Assembly (NCBI GenBank): GCA_029260345.1
Contig: JAJDDK010000003.1
Span: 62,001 to 126,000 of the forward strand
From: Phycisphaerales bacterium
Lineage (GTDB): Bacteria > Planctomycetota > Phycisphaerae > Phycisphaerales > UBA1924
Direction: 5' to 3'
Length of the DNA stretch: 64,000 nt
Shown: in pieces, positions 20,272-28,753 of the stretch
How positions within the stretch are numbered: position 1 is the stretch's first letter
How the letters are laid out: each line of letters starts with the position of its first letter
Program-made: the position numbers and the translations under genes
The notes under the pieces: generated by a model
The model's database searches: none
What the model was told of the DNA's origin: nothing
The model's input: the letters and a program-made list of their open reading frames with translations, nothing else

Positions 20272-21105
20272 TTACTGTTCCACACCCCAAAATGTCTGCG
20301 TTGCGATCCACAATTGTTCAAGGCGATCAATGCGCTCGCGGGCATCAGCGCCGAGTTGGCTGACCACTTCCAGTACGAGCAATTCCGCGACGAGGACCGA
20401 CGGCAGCGAACTGTCGAACGGGCCGACGGCGGGGATGTGCAGTTCGCACCAGTTCTCCGTCATAGATGCGAGCGGCGAGAGCGGGCCGTCCGTGATGGCG
20501 ACGAGGTCGACGCCGAGATCGACGAGTGCTTTGGCGGCGAGGACGGAGTTGCGCCGGTAGCGCGCAAAGTCGAAGACGACAGCGGCGTCCCCCTTCCCGG
20601 CGCCGCTGAGATCACGGCCAAGATCATGTTCTTCAACGAGCAGCACTTGATCGCGCACCATGGACAGGCCGCTGTGCAGCACGATGGCACCGGCGCGGGA
20701 AGTTTCGCCGGAGAGCACCCAGACGCTATTGCTGTTGATGAGGGGCGCCGCGAGACGTTTCAGACGCTGCACGTCGAGCAGGGCAAGCGTGTTGTGGACC
20801 GCCTGTTCGATCTCGCGGTGAATGCGCGATTGCACATCCTGGGCGTGGCGGATGCGCTGGCCGGGGGTCTGAAGCTGCTGAGCGACGCCGTCCCGCACCC
20901 ATCGCTGGAGGTCGGTGTAGCCCTCAAAGCCGAGCTTGGTCGCGAAACGGACGATGGACGGGCGGCTGGTGTCCACCCGGGTGGCGAGGTCCGATACGGT
21001 TCCGAAGGCCAGCAGCGTCGGGTCGGCAAGCACGGCTTCGGCGATTCGGCGCTCGGTCGGCGTGAGTCGTTCCCCGACTCCGGCGATGAGATCCTGAATC
21101 GACAA
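20272..21105 (-). CDS. MurR/RpiR-family transcriptional regulator
   Basis: A 277-residue regulator starting at TTG 21105, with GGAGG 7-8 bp upstream. The N-terminal HTH_6 domain (LTPTERRIAEAVL, TRVDTSRPSIVRFATKLGFEGY) is followed by a C-terminal SIS-like domain (~residues 120-260; VWVLSGETSRAGAIVLHSGLS, VAITDGPLSPLA). RpiR regulators usually sense phosphosugars or related metabolites. It is divergent from the KamA-like gene across ~104 bp and is the likely regulator of that catabolic operon. An amino-acid-derived effector would be unusual for the family. Confidence 0.87.
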   Translation of the reverse strand: MSIQDLIAGVGERLTPTERRIAEAVLADPTLLAFGTVSDLATRVDTSRPSIVRFATKLGFEGYTDLQRWVRDGVAQQLQTPGQRIRHAQDVQSRIHREIEQAVHNTLALLDVQRLKRLAAPLINSNSVWVLSGETSRAGAIVLHSGLSMVRDQVLLVEEHDLGRDLSGAGKGDAAVVFDFARYRRNSVLAAKALVDLGVDLVAITDGPLSPLASMTENWCELHIPAVGPFDSSLPSVLVAELLVLEVVSQLGADARERIDRLEQLWIATQTFWGVEQ

Positions 21106-21131
21106 TGTCGCGCCTCCGAGTGGACAATCTG

Positions 21132-21159
21132 TTGCACTGGCCTAGCCTAATTGTACACT
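21132..21159 (+). promoter_or_regulatory. Candidate promoter of the aminomutase operon
   Basis: TTGCAC at 21132-21137 and TACACT at 21154-21159 are separated by 16 bp in the short RpiR/KamA divergent region. This is a plausible sigma-70 promoter directed at the aminomutase gene, whose ATG is 51 bp downstream. Match is by eye. Confidence 0.4.
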
Positions 21160-21167
21160 CCATTACA
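21152..21167. promoter_or_regulatory. Possible RpiR operator (TGTA-N8-TACA)
   Basis: An inverted repeat TGTA...TACA with an 8-bp spacer overlaps the proposed -10 element. A repressor bound here would block the operon promoter. It is short, so chance occurrence is possible; assignment to the adjacent RpiR protein is inference. Confidence 0.25.
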
Positions 21168-21209
21168 GAATCGGCGACCCCGCCCCACTGTTTTTGAAGG
21201 ATTCCGACC

Positions 21210-22676
21210 ATGTCCAGCCCGAATGAGTATGTCCAGACGGATCGCGAGCGCGCGTTCCTGGAGAGCGTTGAGGAAGCGCGCTACGAGCGCGAAATCATCA
21301 ATGGCCTGGCCCCCTTCTTTAATGAGAAGGCGCCGGCGGACATGATGAGCTTCTACAACAACGACGAAGTCGTCACCCTGAAGCAACTCAAGGGTTCGGA
21401 TCGCGATGTTGAGTCGCGCATGCCGGTGAAGCTGACGCGCCATTATTACGAGATTGCCAAGACGAGCCCGTCCATTCAGCGCATCGTCAAGGCGAGCCCG
21501 GATGAAACGAACGACCTTGCCGGCTCGGAAGACCCCGGCAATCAGATGGATTACAGCCCGGTCGAGGGCCTGCTCCACAAATACGAAATGGGCCTGATGT
21601 ATGTCGTTTCGACGTGCTCAGCGCATTGCCGCTTTTGTTACCGCGAAGAACTGATCGCGCGCAAGGAAATTCAGCGTCAGGACGGCACGGTCAAGAAGAA
21701 GGGCCTTGCCAAGATCCCCGAGATCACCGCGTACATCCGCGAGCACAACGAAGCGGTCGAGCGCAACGGCGGCGTGCATCCTGATTCCGGGCGCGAGAAA
21801 CTGCGCGAGATTCTGCTGTCCGGCGGCGATCCGATGGTGCTGAACAACGGCAAGATCGCCGCGTGGCTGGCGGCTCTCGCGGAATCCGGCGTTGAGTCCA
21901 TCCGCATCGGCACCAAGGAAATGGCGTTCTACCCGCAGCGGTTCGATCGCACGTTCCTTGAAATGCTCGATCGGTTCCACGAGGTGTACCCGCAAGTTGG
22001 CCTGCACATGATGCTGCACTTTGAGCATCCCGATGAGATCCTCGCGAAGACGCCGGATCAGGAATACATCAAAGATGAGCACGGGTTTTTGCAGTGGATT
22101 CCGGAGACCGGCGCCGCGATGCGAAACCTTGTGTCGCGCGGGTGGCTGACGGTCGAAAATCAGGCGCCGATCATTCGCGGCATCAATGACGACGCCGATG
22201 CGCTGCGCATTCTGCAGCGTGAATTCAAACGCGCCGGCGGCGAGAACCACTACTTCTTCTGCGGCCGCGACATCGTCGCGTACAAGGCCTTCAATGTGCC
22301 GATCGAACGCGCGTGGCAGATTTTGAACGATTCGCAGAAGGGTCTGTCCGGTGTGGAAACGCACGCGCGGCTGTCGATCACGCACTACAAGGGCAAGACG
22401 GAAGTCAACGCGGTCACGAACGAGCCGATCCCAGGCCTGAAGGGCAGCGAGAACGGCGTCGTGATCTTCAAGATTCTGCGCAACGCCGGCCCGGCGCCGG
22501 ATCGCGGCAAAGTCTGCATCGTTGGACGCAATCCCAATGCGGTGTGGTTCAACGATTACGAAGATCGTGTGCTGTTCGATGAAGCCGGTTTGTTCGACTA
22601 TGCACGCGTCTCGAAGCCGGGTCAGGCACCGAGCAAAGCCGCGGCGTTTGTTCCCCAGCAGGCCATGTGCAGATGA
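21210..22676 (+). CDS. KamA-family radical-SAM amino acid 2,3-aminomutase
   Basis: A 488-residue PLP/radical-SAM enzyme. The CxxxCxxC cluster motif is at C136-C140-C143 (CSAHCRFCYRE), the SAM-binding GGD-like segment is ILLSGGDPM (201-209), and the later core IIRGINDDAD matches the lysine 2,3-aminomutase family. The probable PLP lysine is K396 in HYKGKTEV, aligned by eye with the PGGGGK loop of lysine aminomutase, but the glycine loop is shortened. The two aspartates that hold the lysine side chain in lysine 2,3-aminomutase appear replaced (R353 at one; Thr/His at the other), so the substrate is probably not lysine. The downstream genes suggest the beta-amino acid product is degraded. The stop overlaps the CoA-transferase start. 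Confidence 0.87.
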   Translation: MSSPNEYVQTDRERAFLESVEEARYEREIINGLAPFFNEKAPADMMSFYNNDEVVTLKQLKGSDRDVESRMPVKLTRHYYEIAKTSPSIQRIVKASPDETNDLAGSEDPGNQMDYSPVEGLLHKYEMGLMYVVSTCSAHCRFCYREELIARKEIQRQDGTVKKKGLAKIPEITAYIREHNEAVERNGGVHPDSGREKLREILLSGGDPMVLNNGKIAAWLAALAESGVESIRIGTKEMAFYPQRFDRTFLEMLDRFHEVYPQVGLHMMLHFEHPDEILAKTPDQEYIKDEHGFLQWIPETGAAMRNLVSRGWLTVENQAPIIRGINDDADALRILQREFKRAGGENHYFFCGRDIVAYKAFNVPIERAWQILNDSQKGLSGVETHARLSITHYKGKTEVNAVTNEPIPGLKGSENGVVIFKILRNAGPAPDRGKVCIVGRNPNAVWFNDYEDRVLFDEAGLFDYARVSKPGQAPSKAAAFVPQQAMCR

Positions 22677-23383
22677 TCGACAAGAGGGTGTCCAGCGCCG
22701 CAGAGGCGGTCGCGGACGTCAGGGACGGCGCGACGGTCATGATCGGGGGATTCGGCGAGGCGGGCAGCCCCGTCGAACTCATCCATGCGCTTATCGATCA
22801 GGGCGTGCGCGGTCTGACCGTCATCAGCAACAACACCGGAAGTGGCGAGGTTGGCCTGGCGGCGCTTCTGAAAGAAAAGCGCGTCAGCAAGGTGATCTGC
22901 TCGTTCCCGCGCACGGCGAATTCGACGGTTTTTCCGGAGTTGTATCGCTCTGGCTTCACTGAGCTTGAGCTTGTGCCTCAGGGAACGCTGGCGGAGCGCA
23001 TTCGCGCGGGCGGCGCCGGCATCCCCGCGTTCTTCACACCTACGGGGGTTGGCACGCCGCTGGGTGAAGGCAAGGAATTGCGGACGATCGACGGGCGTGA
23101 GTACCTGCTTGAGTACGGCCTGCATGCGGACTTTGCTTTGATCAAGGGGCGAGCCGCGGACACGCACGGCAACGTGCTTTACAACAAGACGGCGCGCAAC
23201 TTTGGGCCGATCATGGCGATGGCGGCGAAGACGTCCGTCGTTCAGGTGGAGCACATCGTCGCGGCAGGCGAACTTGACCCGGAGACGATCGTCACGCCGG
23301 GTATTTTTGTGTCGCGCGTGATTGAAATCGCCAAGCCGGCGCATGAGTCGGAGCTGGTCGCCGCGGGGGTGACGTATCCATGA
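22673..23383 (+). CDS. 3-oxoacid CoA-transferase subunit A
   Basis: A 236-residue alpha subunit. The start at ATG 22673 overlaps the aminomutase stop (ATGA); an in-frame GTG at 22667 is an alternative. It has the family signature ATVMIGGFGEAGSPVELIHAL and the ISNNTG segment, as in succinyl-CoA:3-ketoacid or acetoacetate CoA-transferases (AtoD/ScoA). It works with the B subunit to move CoA from a donor such as succinyl-CoA or acetyl-CoA onto a 3-oxoacid. The exact 3-oxoacid is unknown, but the context suggests the keto acid formed by the neighbouring aminotransferase. Confidence 0.92.
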   Translation: MIDKRVSSAAEAVADVRDGATVMIGGFGEAGSPVELIHALIDQGVRGLTVISNNTGSGEVGLAALLKEKRVSKVICSFPRTANSTVFPELYRSGFTELELVPQGTLAERIRAGGAGIPAFFTPTGVGTPLGEGKELRTIDGREYLLEYGLHADFALIKGRAADTHGNVLYNKTARNFGPIMAMAAKTSVVQVEHIVAAGELDPETIVTPGIFVSRVIEIAKPAHESELVAAGVTYP

Positions 23384-24039
23384 CCACTGAAGCCTCCACG
23401 ATCGGCTGGACGCGCGACGAAATGGCGCAGCGCCTGGCGCTGGACATCGCCAACGGCTTGTATGTGAATCTGGGCATCGGGATTCCGGAGCTTGTCGCCA
23501 AACATGTGCCCGAAGGGCGCACGCTGATCTATCACACGGAGAACGGTCTGCTTGGGATGGGTCCGTCACCGCGAGATGGTGATGGTGATCCGGAACTCAT
23601 AAACGCGGGCAAACGGCAGGTCAGCGCCAATCCCGGCGCGGCGTACTTTCATCACGCCGACAGCTTTTCAATGATTCGCGGCGGGCATCTTGATCTCAGC
23701 GTGCTGGGCGCTCTGCAGGTTGCGCAGAATGGCGATCTTGCGAACTGGTCCACGGGTGAGCCGGATGCGATCCCCGCCGTTGGCGGCGCCATGGATCTTG
23801 TTGCAGGCGTCAAGATGGTCTACGTCATTACGCAGCACACAACCAAAACTGGCGAGCCGAAGCTGGTGGAATCCTGCACCTACCCGCTCACCGGGCGCGG
23901 CGTTGTGGATCGCATTTACACTGATCTTGCGGTGATTGATGTGACACCGGATGGGTTTCAGGTGGTTGAATTGGGGCCGGGCGTCGAATTCGAAACAGTG
24001 AAGGCACAAACGGGCGCGCCGCTTCGGCCCGCTCCATAA
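23380..24039 (+). CDS. 3-oxoacid CoA-transferase subunit B
   Basis: A 219-residue beta subunit; its ATG overlaps the A-subunit stop by 4 bp. The catalytic glutamate is E54 in HTENGLLGMGP, which forms the covalent CoA thioester in this family. Other family text includes YVNLGIGIPELVAKHVPEG and the C-terminal LTGRGVVDRIYTDLAVIDV. Together with subunit A it activates a 3-oxoacid so that the thiolase encoded nearby can cleave it. Confidence 0.93.
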   Translation: MTTEASTIGWTRDEMAQRLALDIANGLYVNLGIGIPELVAKHVPEGRTLIYHTENGLLGMGPSPRDGDGDPELINAGKRQVSANPGAAYFHHADSFSMIRGGHLDLSVLGALQVAQNGDLANWSTGEPDAIPAVGGAMDLVAGVKMVYVITQHTTKTGEPKLVESCTYPLTGRGVVDRIYTDLAVIDVTPDGFQVVELGPGVEFETVKAQTGAPLRPAP

Positions 24040-24057
24040 CACACAGGGCGAGCTGAC

Positions 24058-25380
24058 ATGAGCACTCAAACGCACACTTCGCGCAGCGCCGAGCTCTTTG
24101 AACGAGCGAAGCGGGTTCTTCCCGGCGGCGTCAGTCGCAATGCGATCCTCCGCTCGCCGCATCCGACGTATGTTGATTTTGCCGAAGGCTGCCGCATCAC
24201 GGACCTCGACGGCGTGTCGCGCTTCGACTTCTCGAACAACATGGCGTCGCTGATTCACGGTCATGCGTGCCCGGAGATCGTCAGCGCCGTCACCGAACAA
24301 CTCCAGCGCGGCACGGCGTTCATGATGGCGACGGAAATCGAAGTCGAATACGCCGAGCATCTGTGCTCGCGTTCGCCTTCGTTCGAAAAACTTCGCTTCG
24401 TCAATTCAGGGACCGAGGCGATCATCGTGGCGCTGAAGGCGTCGCGCGCCTTTACGGGCCGGCCGAAGATCGCCAAGGTCGAAGGCGCCTACCACGGCGG
24501 GTACGACTACGCCGAGGTGAGCCAGTCGCCGAATCCGAACACGTGGGGCAGTCTGGATCATCCGAACAGTGTGCCGCTGACGCACGGCACGCCGCAATCG
24601 GCGCTGGGCGACGTGGTGATTCTGCCGTTCAACGATGTTGAAAGATCAATCGCAATTCTTGATGAGCACGCAGATGACTTGGCGTGCGTGCTGCTTGATC
24701 TGATGCCGCACCGCGTTGGATTGAATCCGGCGGATTCAGAATTTGCGCATGCGCTTCGCGACTGGACGCGGCGGAACGGCGCGCTGCTGGTGCTGGACGA
24801 GGTCATCACGTTCCGTTCCGAGTATGGCGGACTCGCTGAGCGGTACGGTCTTGAGGCGGACCTGACGGCTTTGGGCAAAGTCATCGGCGGCGGGTTCCCT
24901 GTCGGCGCCGTCGCTGGGCGCGGCGAGATTCTCGACATCATGAACCCGAGCGGCGGACGCTATCTGTTCCCGCATTCGGGAACGTTCTCAGCGAATCCGA
25001 TCAGCATGACGGCTGGCCTGGCGGCGATGCAGCGATTTGATCGTGACGCGGTCGCACGGCTCAATGAACTGGCGACACGCGCACGGAATGGAATCGACGC
25101 CGCGGCTCGGGAGACGGGCGCCAAAGCATGCGTAACCGGGTGCGGCTCGATGTTCCGCGTGCATATGAAGGAACGCCCGCCGCGCGATTTCCGTGAGGCG
25201 TATCCAACGGCGGAAGAAACGCGCCGATTGAAAGCCCTGCTGGATCACCTGTTCGAAGCGGGCATGCTGATGATCGGCACGGGTTCGGCGACGCTGTCGA
25301 CACCGATGACCGAAACTGAGATTGATGAACTGATCAGCGCCATGCGCGGCGGGTTCGAACGGATCGCGCCCATGGACTGA
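24058..25380 (+). CDS. Class-III PLP aminotransferase (glutamate-1-semialdehyde-aminomutase-like)
   Basis: A 440-residue fold-type I PLP enzyme. The probable Schiff-base lysine is K274 (TALGKVIGGGFPVGAV); the cofactor aspartate is D247 (LLVLDEVITF); the phosphate/substrate loop is NSGTEAIIVALKASR. It resembles glutamate-1-semialdehyde aminomutase, a subgroup that also contains beta-amino acid transaminases. Position directly after a CoA-transferase and an aminomutase, rather than among haem genes, favours transamination of a beta-amino acid to a beta-keto acid. That role is inference from context. It follows the CoA-transferase B gene by 18 bp and converges on the thiolase. Confidence 0.85.
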   Translation: MSTQTHTSRSAELFERAKRVLPGGVSRNAILRSPHPTYVDFAEGCRITDLDGVSRFDFSNNMASLIHGHACPEIVSAVTEQLQRGTAFMMATEIEVEYAEHLCSRSPSFEKLRFVNSGTEAIIVALKASRAFTGRPKIAKVEGAYHGGYDYAEVSQSPNPNTWGSLDHPNSVPLTHGTPQSALGDVVILPFNDVERSIAILDEHADDLACVLLDLMPHRVGLNPADSEFAHALRDWTRRNGALLVLDEVITFRSEYGGLAERYGLEADLTALGKVIGGGFPVGAVAGRGEILDIMNPSGGRYLFPHSGTFSANPISMTAGLAAMQRFDRDAVARLNELATRARNGIDAAARETGAKACVTGCGSMFRVHMKERPPRDFREAYPTAEETRRLKALLDHLFEAGMLMIGTGSATLSTPMTETEIDELISAMRGGFERIAPMD

Positions 25381-25383
25381 GAC

Positions 25384-26586
25384 TTACTCGCGTTCGAAAA
25401 CGGTTGCGAGACCCTGTCCGACGCCGACGCAGAGAGAGGCGACGCCGCAATTGGCGCCGCGCCTGTTCATTTCGTGAATGAGCGTGGCCGCGAGGCGGGC
25501 GCCGCTGCATCCGAGCGGGTGTCCGATCGCGATGGCGCCGCCGTTGACGTTGAGTTTGTCTTCGTCGATCTTGAGTTCGCGCATGCATGCGACGGACTGA
25601 GCCGCGAACGCTTCGTTAATTTCGAAGAGGTCGATGTCGCTGATGTTGAGTTGCGCGCGCCCGAGCGCTTTGCGAATGGCGGGCACGGGGCCGATGCCCA
25701 TGGAGGCCGGGTCGACACCGGCTGACGCGCTGGGGCCGATGAAGGCGATCGGCTTGAGGCCGAGTGATTTGGCCATTCCCGCTTCGACGATCAACAGCGC
25801 TGCGGCGCCGTCGTTGACGCCGGAGGAATTCCCCGCCGTCACGGTCGCATCGTCCGCTTTGGAAAACACCGGTTTGAGACTCGCGAGTTTTTCGAGCGTT
25901 GTATCCGGGCGAGGGTGCTCATCCATATCGAAAACGACCGGGTCGCCCTTGCGCTGCGGGATTTCGACGGGGAGCAGTTCATCGGCGAACATACCTTTCT
26001 CGTTCGCGGCGCCCCAGCGCTGCTGGCTGCGCAACGCGAAGCGGTCCTGGTCGTCGCGGCTGACTTTGTACTGCCGCGCGACGTTCTCCGCGGTCTCGCC
26101 CATGGAATACGGATGATGCATCGCCGCGAGTCTCGGGTTGACGAAGCGCCACCCGATGGACGTATCGAAGATTTCCTGATTGCGGTCAAAGGCGGACTCT
26201 GCTTTGCTCAGCACCATCGGCGCGCGGCTCATGGATTCGACGCCGCCAGCGATGAAGACATCACCATGATTCGCTTCGATCATCCGTGCGGCGATGTTGA
26301 CGGCTTCAAGGCCGGAGGCGCACAGGCGATTCACCGTCGCGCCGGGGATCGTCTCAGGAAGGCCAGCCAACAGCGCCGCCATGCGCGCGACGTTGCGGTT
26401 GTCCTCCCCCGCTTGGTTTGCAGCGCCGAAATAGACGTCGTCAATCAACGCCGGATCAACGCCGGACCGATCGATTGCGGCTCGAATGACGTGCGCGGCG
26501 AGGTCATCGGGACGCACGCTCGCCAGCGCGCCCCCGTACCGGCCAATCGGAGTTCGCAAAGCGCTGATGATGGCGGCTCGTCGCAT
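25384..26586 (-). CDS. Acetyl-CoA acyltransferase (thiolase)
   Basis: A 400-residue thiolase; I start it at ATG 26586 (MRRAAIISALRTPIGRYGG), the normal family start, although the frame is open further upstream. The nucleophile is C89 (VNRLCASGLEAVN), followed by GGVESMSRAPM, the NGGAIAIGHPLGCSGAR histidine loop and the C-terminal CVGVGQG acid-base cysteine. It resembles beta-ketoadipyl-CoA/acetyl-CoA thiolases. It is encoded tail-to-tail with the aminotransferase (3-bp gap), so it is not in the same transcript but probably completes the same pathway by cleaving a 3-oxoacyl-CoA to acetyl-CoA plus a shorter acyl-CoA. Confidence 0.92.
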   Translation of the reverse strand: MRRAAIISALRTPIGRYGGALASVRPDDLAAHVIRAAIDRSGVDPALIDDVYFGAANQAGEDNRNVARMAALLAGLPETIPGATVNRLCASGLEAVNIAARMIEANHGDVFIAGGVESMSRAPMVLSKAESAFDRNQEIFDTSIGWRFVNPRLAAMHHPYSMGETAENVARQYKVSRDDQDRFALRSQQRWGAANEKGMFADELLPVEIPQRKGDPVVFDMDEHPRPDTTLEKLASLKPVFSKADDATVTAGNSSGVNDGAAALLIVEAGMAKSLGLKPIAFIGPSASAGVDPASMGIGPVPAIRKALGRAQLNISDIDLFEINEAFAAQSVACMRELKIDEDKLNVNGGAIAIGHPLGCSGARLAATLIHEMNRRGANCGVASLCVGVGQGLATVFERE

Positions 26587-26707
26587 CACTAGATGGTAGC
26601 GAATGGGGGCCATGATCGAGCGGGTTTCACTACCATGAGTCGCCGCTGAGCACGGCGCGCGAGCGATGGCTCGGCAACACTCACCACCGTGCAATGGAGA
26701 CCAACTC

Positions 26708-27910
26708 TTGCATGAGCTCCTCGCACTCCTTGCCCTCTTCGCACTGATTTATAGCTCTGTTGCCGGCGGTATTGAACGAACGAGGATCAGCGGCCCCATG
26801 GTGTTTGTCGTGTTCGGGCTCATTTTCGGCCCGATTGGGCTCGGAAGGCTTGGGCTCCGATTCGACGCCGAACTGCTCGCCGTACTCGCCGAGCTCACGC
26901 TTGCGCTGGTGTTGTTCACTGACGCCGCCGGGACGGATCTCGTTGCGCTGAATCGAGTCCGAAAGTTGCCGATTCGCTTGCTTGGACTCGGGTTGCCGCT
27001 GACGATCCTGCTTGGCTTTGGTGTCGGGACGCTCTTATTCGGCAGCCTCTCCCTTCTTGAGATCTCGCTCATTGCCACGATCTTGGCGCCGACGGATGCT
27101 GCGCTCGGCCAAGCGGTGATTACGAATAAGGCCGTTCCCAATTCGTATCGGCAGGTGCTCAGCGCGGAGAGTGGTCTCAACGACGGCATTTGCGTTCCCA
27201 TTCTCTTTCTGTTTCTCATTCTCATCAATGATCACAGCGGCGAAGCGGTTCCATGGCAGGTCGGGCTTGGATTGTTTGCCAAGGTGGTTGGCATCGGGCT
27301 CCTTGTGGGCGTCGGCTGTGCATTCTCAGCAGCAATCCTTCTGCGCTTCAGCAGCCAGCGCGGCTGGCTTTCGAAGGGTTGGAGTCAGATCTCGGTGGTC
27401 GCGCTCGCGTTCACGTGTTTCGCAGCAGCGGAGTCACTCGGCGGCAGCGGATTCATCGCATCGTTCTCCGGCGGCCTGCTCTTTGGCGTCCTTGTTAAGG
27501 ATCATCACGAAACGCTGCTCGAAGCAGGTGAGGATCTTGGAAGGGCGTTTGCCTTATTGACTTGGATCTTGTTTGGCGCGGGCGTCGTTGGTCAATCATT
27601 CAGTTATCTCACGTGGCCGATCGTGCTTTATGCGCTGCTCAGCTTGACGGTCATCCGCATGTTGCCAGCTTTTCTGGTGACGGCGGGACTGGGAATGAGC
27701 AAGGAGAGCCGGCTGTTTGTGGGTTGGTTTGGGCCGCGCGGCTTGGCGAGCATTGTGTTTGGTGTCATCGTGCTTGAGGAGCATCTCGAGCACAGCGACA
27801 CCATTAGCGCTGTCGTCGTCTGCACAGTGATGCTGAGCATTGTGCTGCACGGCGTGACGGCGAACCCGTGGGCGAAGACGTTTGGCGTGCGGGAAGCGCG
27901 CCGGAGCTAG
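26708..27910 (+). CDS. Cation:proton antiporter (CPA1/NhaP-like)
   Basis: A 400-residue membrane protein of about 12 helices. I choose TTG 26708 with GGAGA at 26696-26700; in-frame codons continue upstream but are not membrane-like. The conserved ion-site motifs APTDAALGQAV and AESGLNDGICVP (an Asp in the half-membrane helix) identify a CPA1-type Na+(K+)/H+ exchanger. It starts divergently from the thiolase and is followed by ohr. No cytoplasmic tail is present, unlike many NhaP2 proteins. Confidence 0.87.
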   Translation: MHELLALLALFALIYSSVAGGIERTRISGPMVFVVFGLIFGPIGLGRLGLRFDAELLAVLAELTLALVLFTDAAGTDLVALNRVRKLPIRLLGLGLPLTILLGFGVGTLLFGSLSLLEISLIATILAPTDAALGQAVITNKAVPNSYRQVLSAESGLNDGICVPILFLFLILINDHSGEAVPWQVGLGLFAKVVGIGLLVGVGCAFSAAILLRFSSQRGWLSKGWSQISVVALAFTCFAAAESLGGSGFIASFSGGLLFGVLVKDHHETLLEAGEDLGRAFALLTWILFGAGVVGQSFSYLTWPIVLYALLSLTVIRMLPAFLVTAGLGMSKESRLFVGWFGPRGLASIVFGVIVLEEHLEHSDTISAVVVCTVMLSIVLHGVTANPWAKTFGVREARRS

Positions 27911-27992
27911 AATGGCGTAGCGTCGGTTCGTCTGAATGTCGTGGAAAGCGGTAAGAATGTCGGATGGCGTCTATCTCTTGAGAGGGATAAAT

Positions 27993-28418
27993 ATGAACGT
28001 ACTCGCAACAGAAACAGCAAGCACAACCGGCGGTCGCGACGGCCGCTCAAAGAGTGCGGACGGAAAACTTGATCACCTGATTTCGCCGCCGGGATCAAAC
28101 GGGCCCGGAACCAATCCTGAGCAGCTCTTCGCAGCCGGATACTCGGCCTGTTTCGGCGGCGCAATTGGCGCCGCAGCGGGCATGGCGAAGATTCCGCTGC
28201 GCGGGAAAGACATCAGGGTGACCGCAACAGTAAGGCTTCATCAAGACGACAGCGGATATTTTATCTCGGTGGCGCTGAATGCTGAACTCACGACTGTCGA
28301 ACAGGCGAAAGCTGAAGAATTGGTTGTGAAAGCGCATACGATTTGCCCGTATTCGAAGGCGACGCGCGGGAATGTTGAGGTGACGCTGCTGGCGAATGGC
28401 GAGCCTGTGCATCGTTGA
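27993..28418 (+). CDS. ohr: Organic hydroperoxide resistance protein (OsmC/Ohr family)
   Basis: A 141-residue thiol peroxidase, starting at ATG 27993 with AGAGGG just upstream. The start matches Ohr length better than two in-frame ATGs further up. The opening ETASTTGGRDGRSKS and NPEQLFAAGYSACFGGA, with the peroxidatic cysteine in SACF and a second in HTICPYSKATRGN, are the Ohr hallmarks. It reduces organic hydroperoxides, usually with lipoylated partners. No OhrR-type regulator is adjacent. Confidence 0.93.
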   Translation: MNVLATETASTTGGRDGRSKSADGKLDHLISPPGSNGPGTNPEQLFAAGYSACFGGAIGAAAGMAKIPLRGKDIRVTATVRLHQDDSGYFISVALNAELTTVEQAKAEELVVKAHTICPYSKATRGNVEVTLLANGEPVHR

Positions 28419-28753
28419 TCAGAAGAACGCAAAAGAGTGGCGACCGCGCCCCCGCTGAAGTTCACCTACGAAAAAGATCCACAACCGGTCATGCGCCGCA
28501 CGAGGATCGAAGTCCAAAATCACTGGCCAAAGCGCTGAATACTTCTTAATTGAATCCGAGCATCCGTTGAATTCTCCATTCTCGTTCATCGCGCCGTTCC
28601 CCAAATGACGACCGCCACCTGAAGGAATGGTGGTTTTTGGCGACGAGACCGACCTCGTTGACGAGATCACATCGATTGTATTCAAGCGAGCGCCCTGCCA
28701 TAATAGAATTCGATCTTGTAAGTACTTGAAACTGCAGAGACAAGGGGTCGAGT
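28419..28753. other. Intergenic stretch upstream of the DUF3604 gene
   Basis: About 335 bp without a supported gene. A TAGAAT (about 28703-28708) could be a -10 element for the DUF3604 operon but lacks a good -35. The ribosome site AAGGGG (about 28742) belongs to the DUF3604 gene. Confidence 0.4.

Noticed and set aside
21618-22385. 255-codon minus frame opposite the KamA-like gene
   Set aside because: Shadow of a well-supported radical-SAM gene; no motif or ribosome site of its own.
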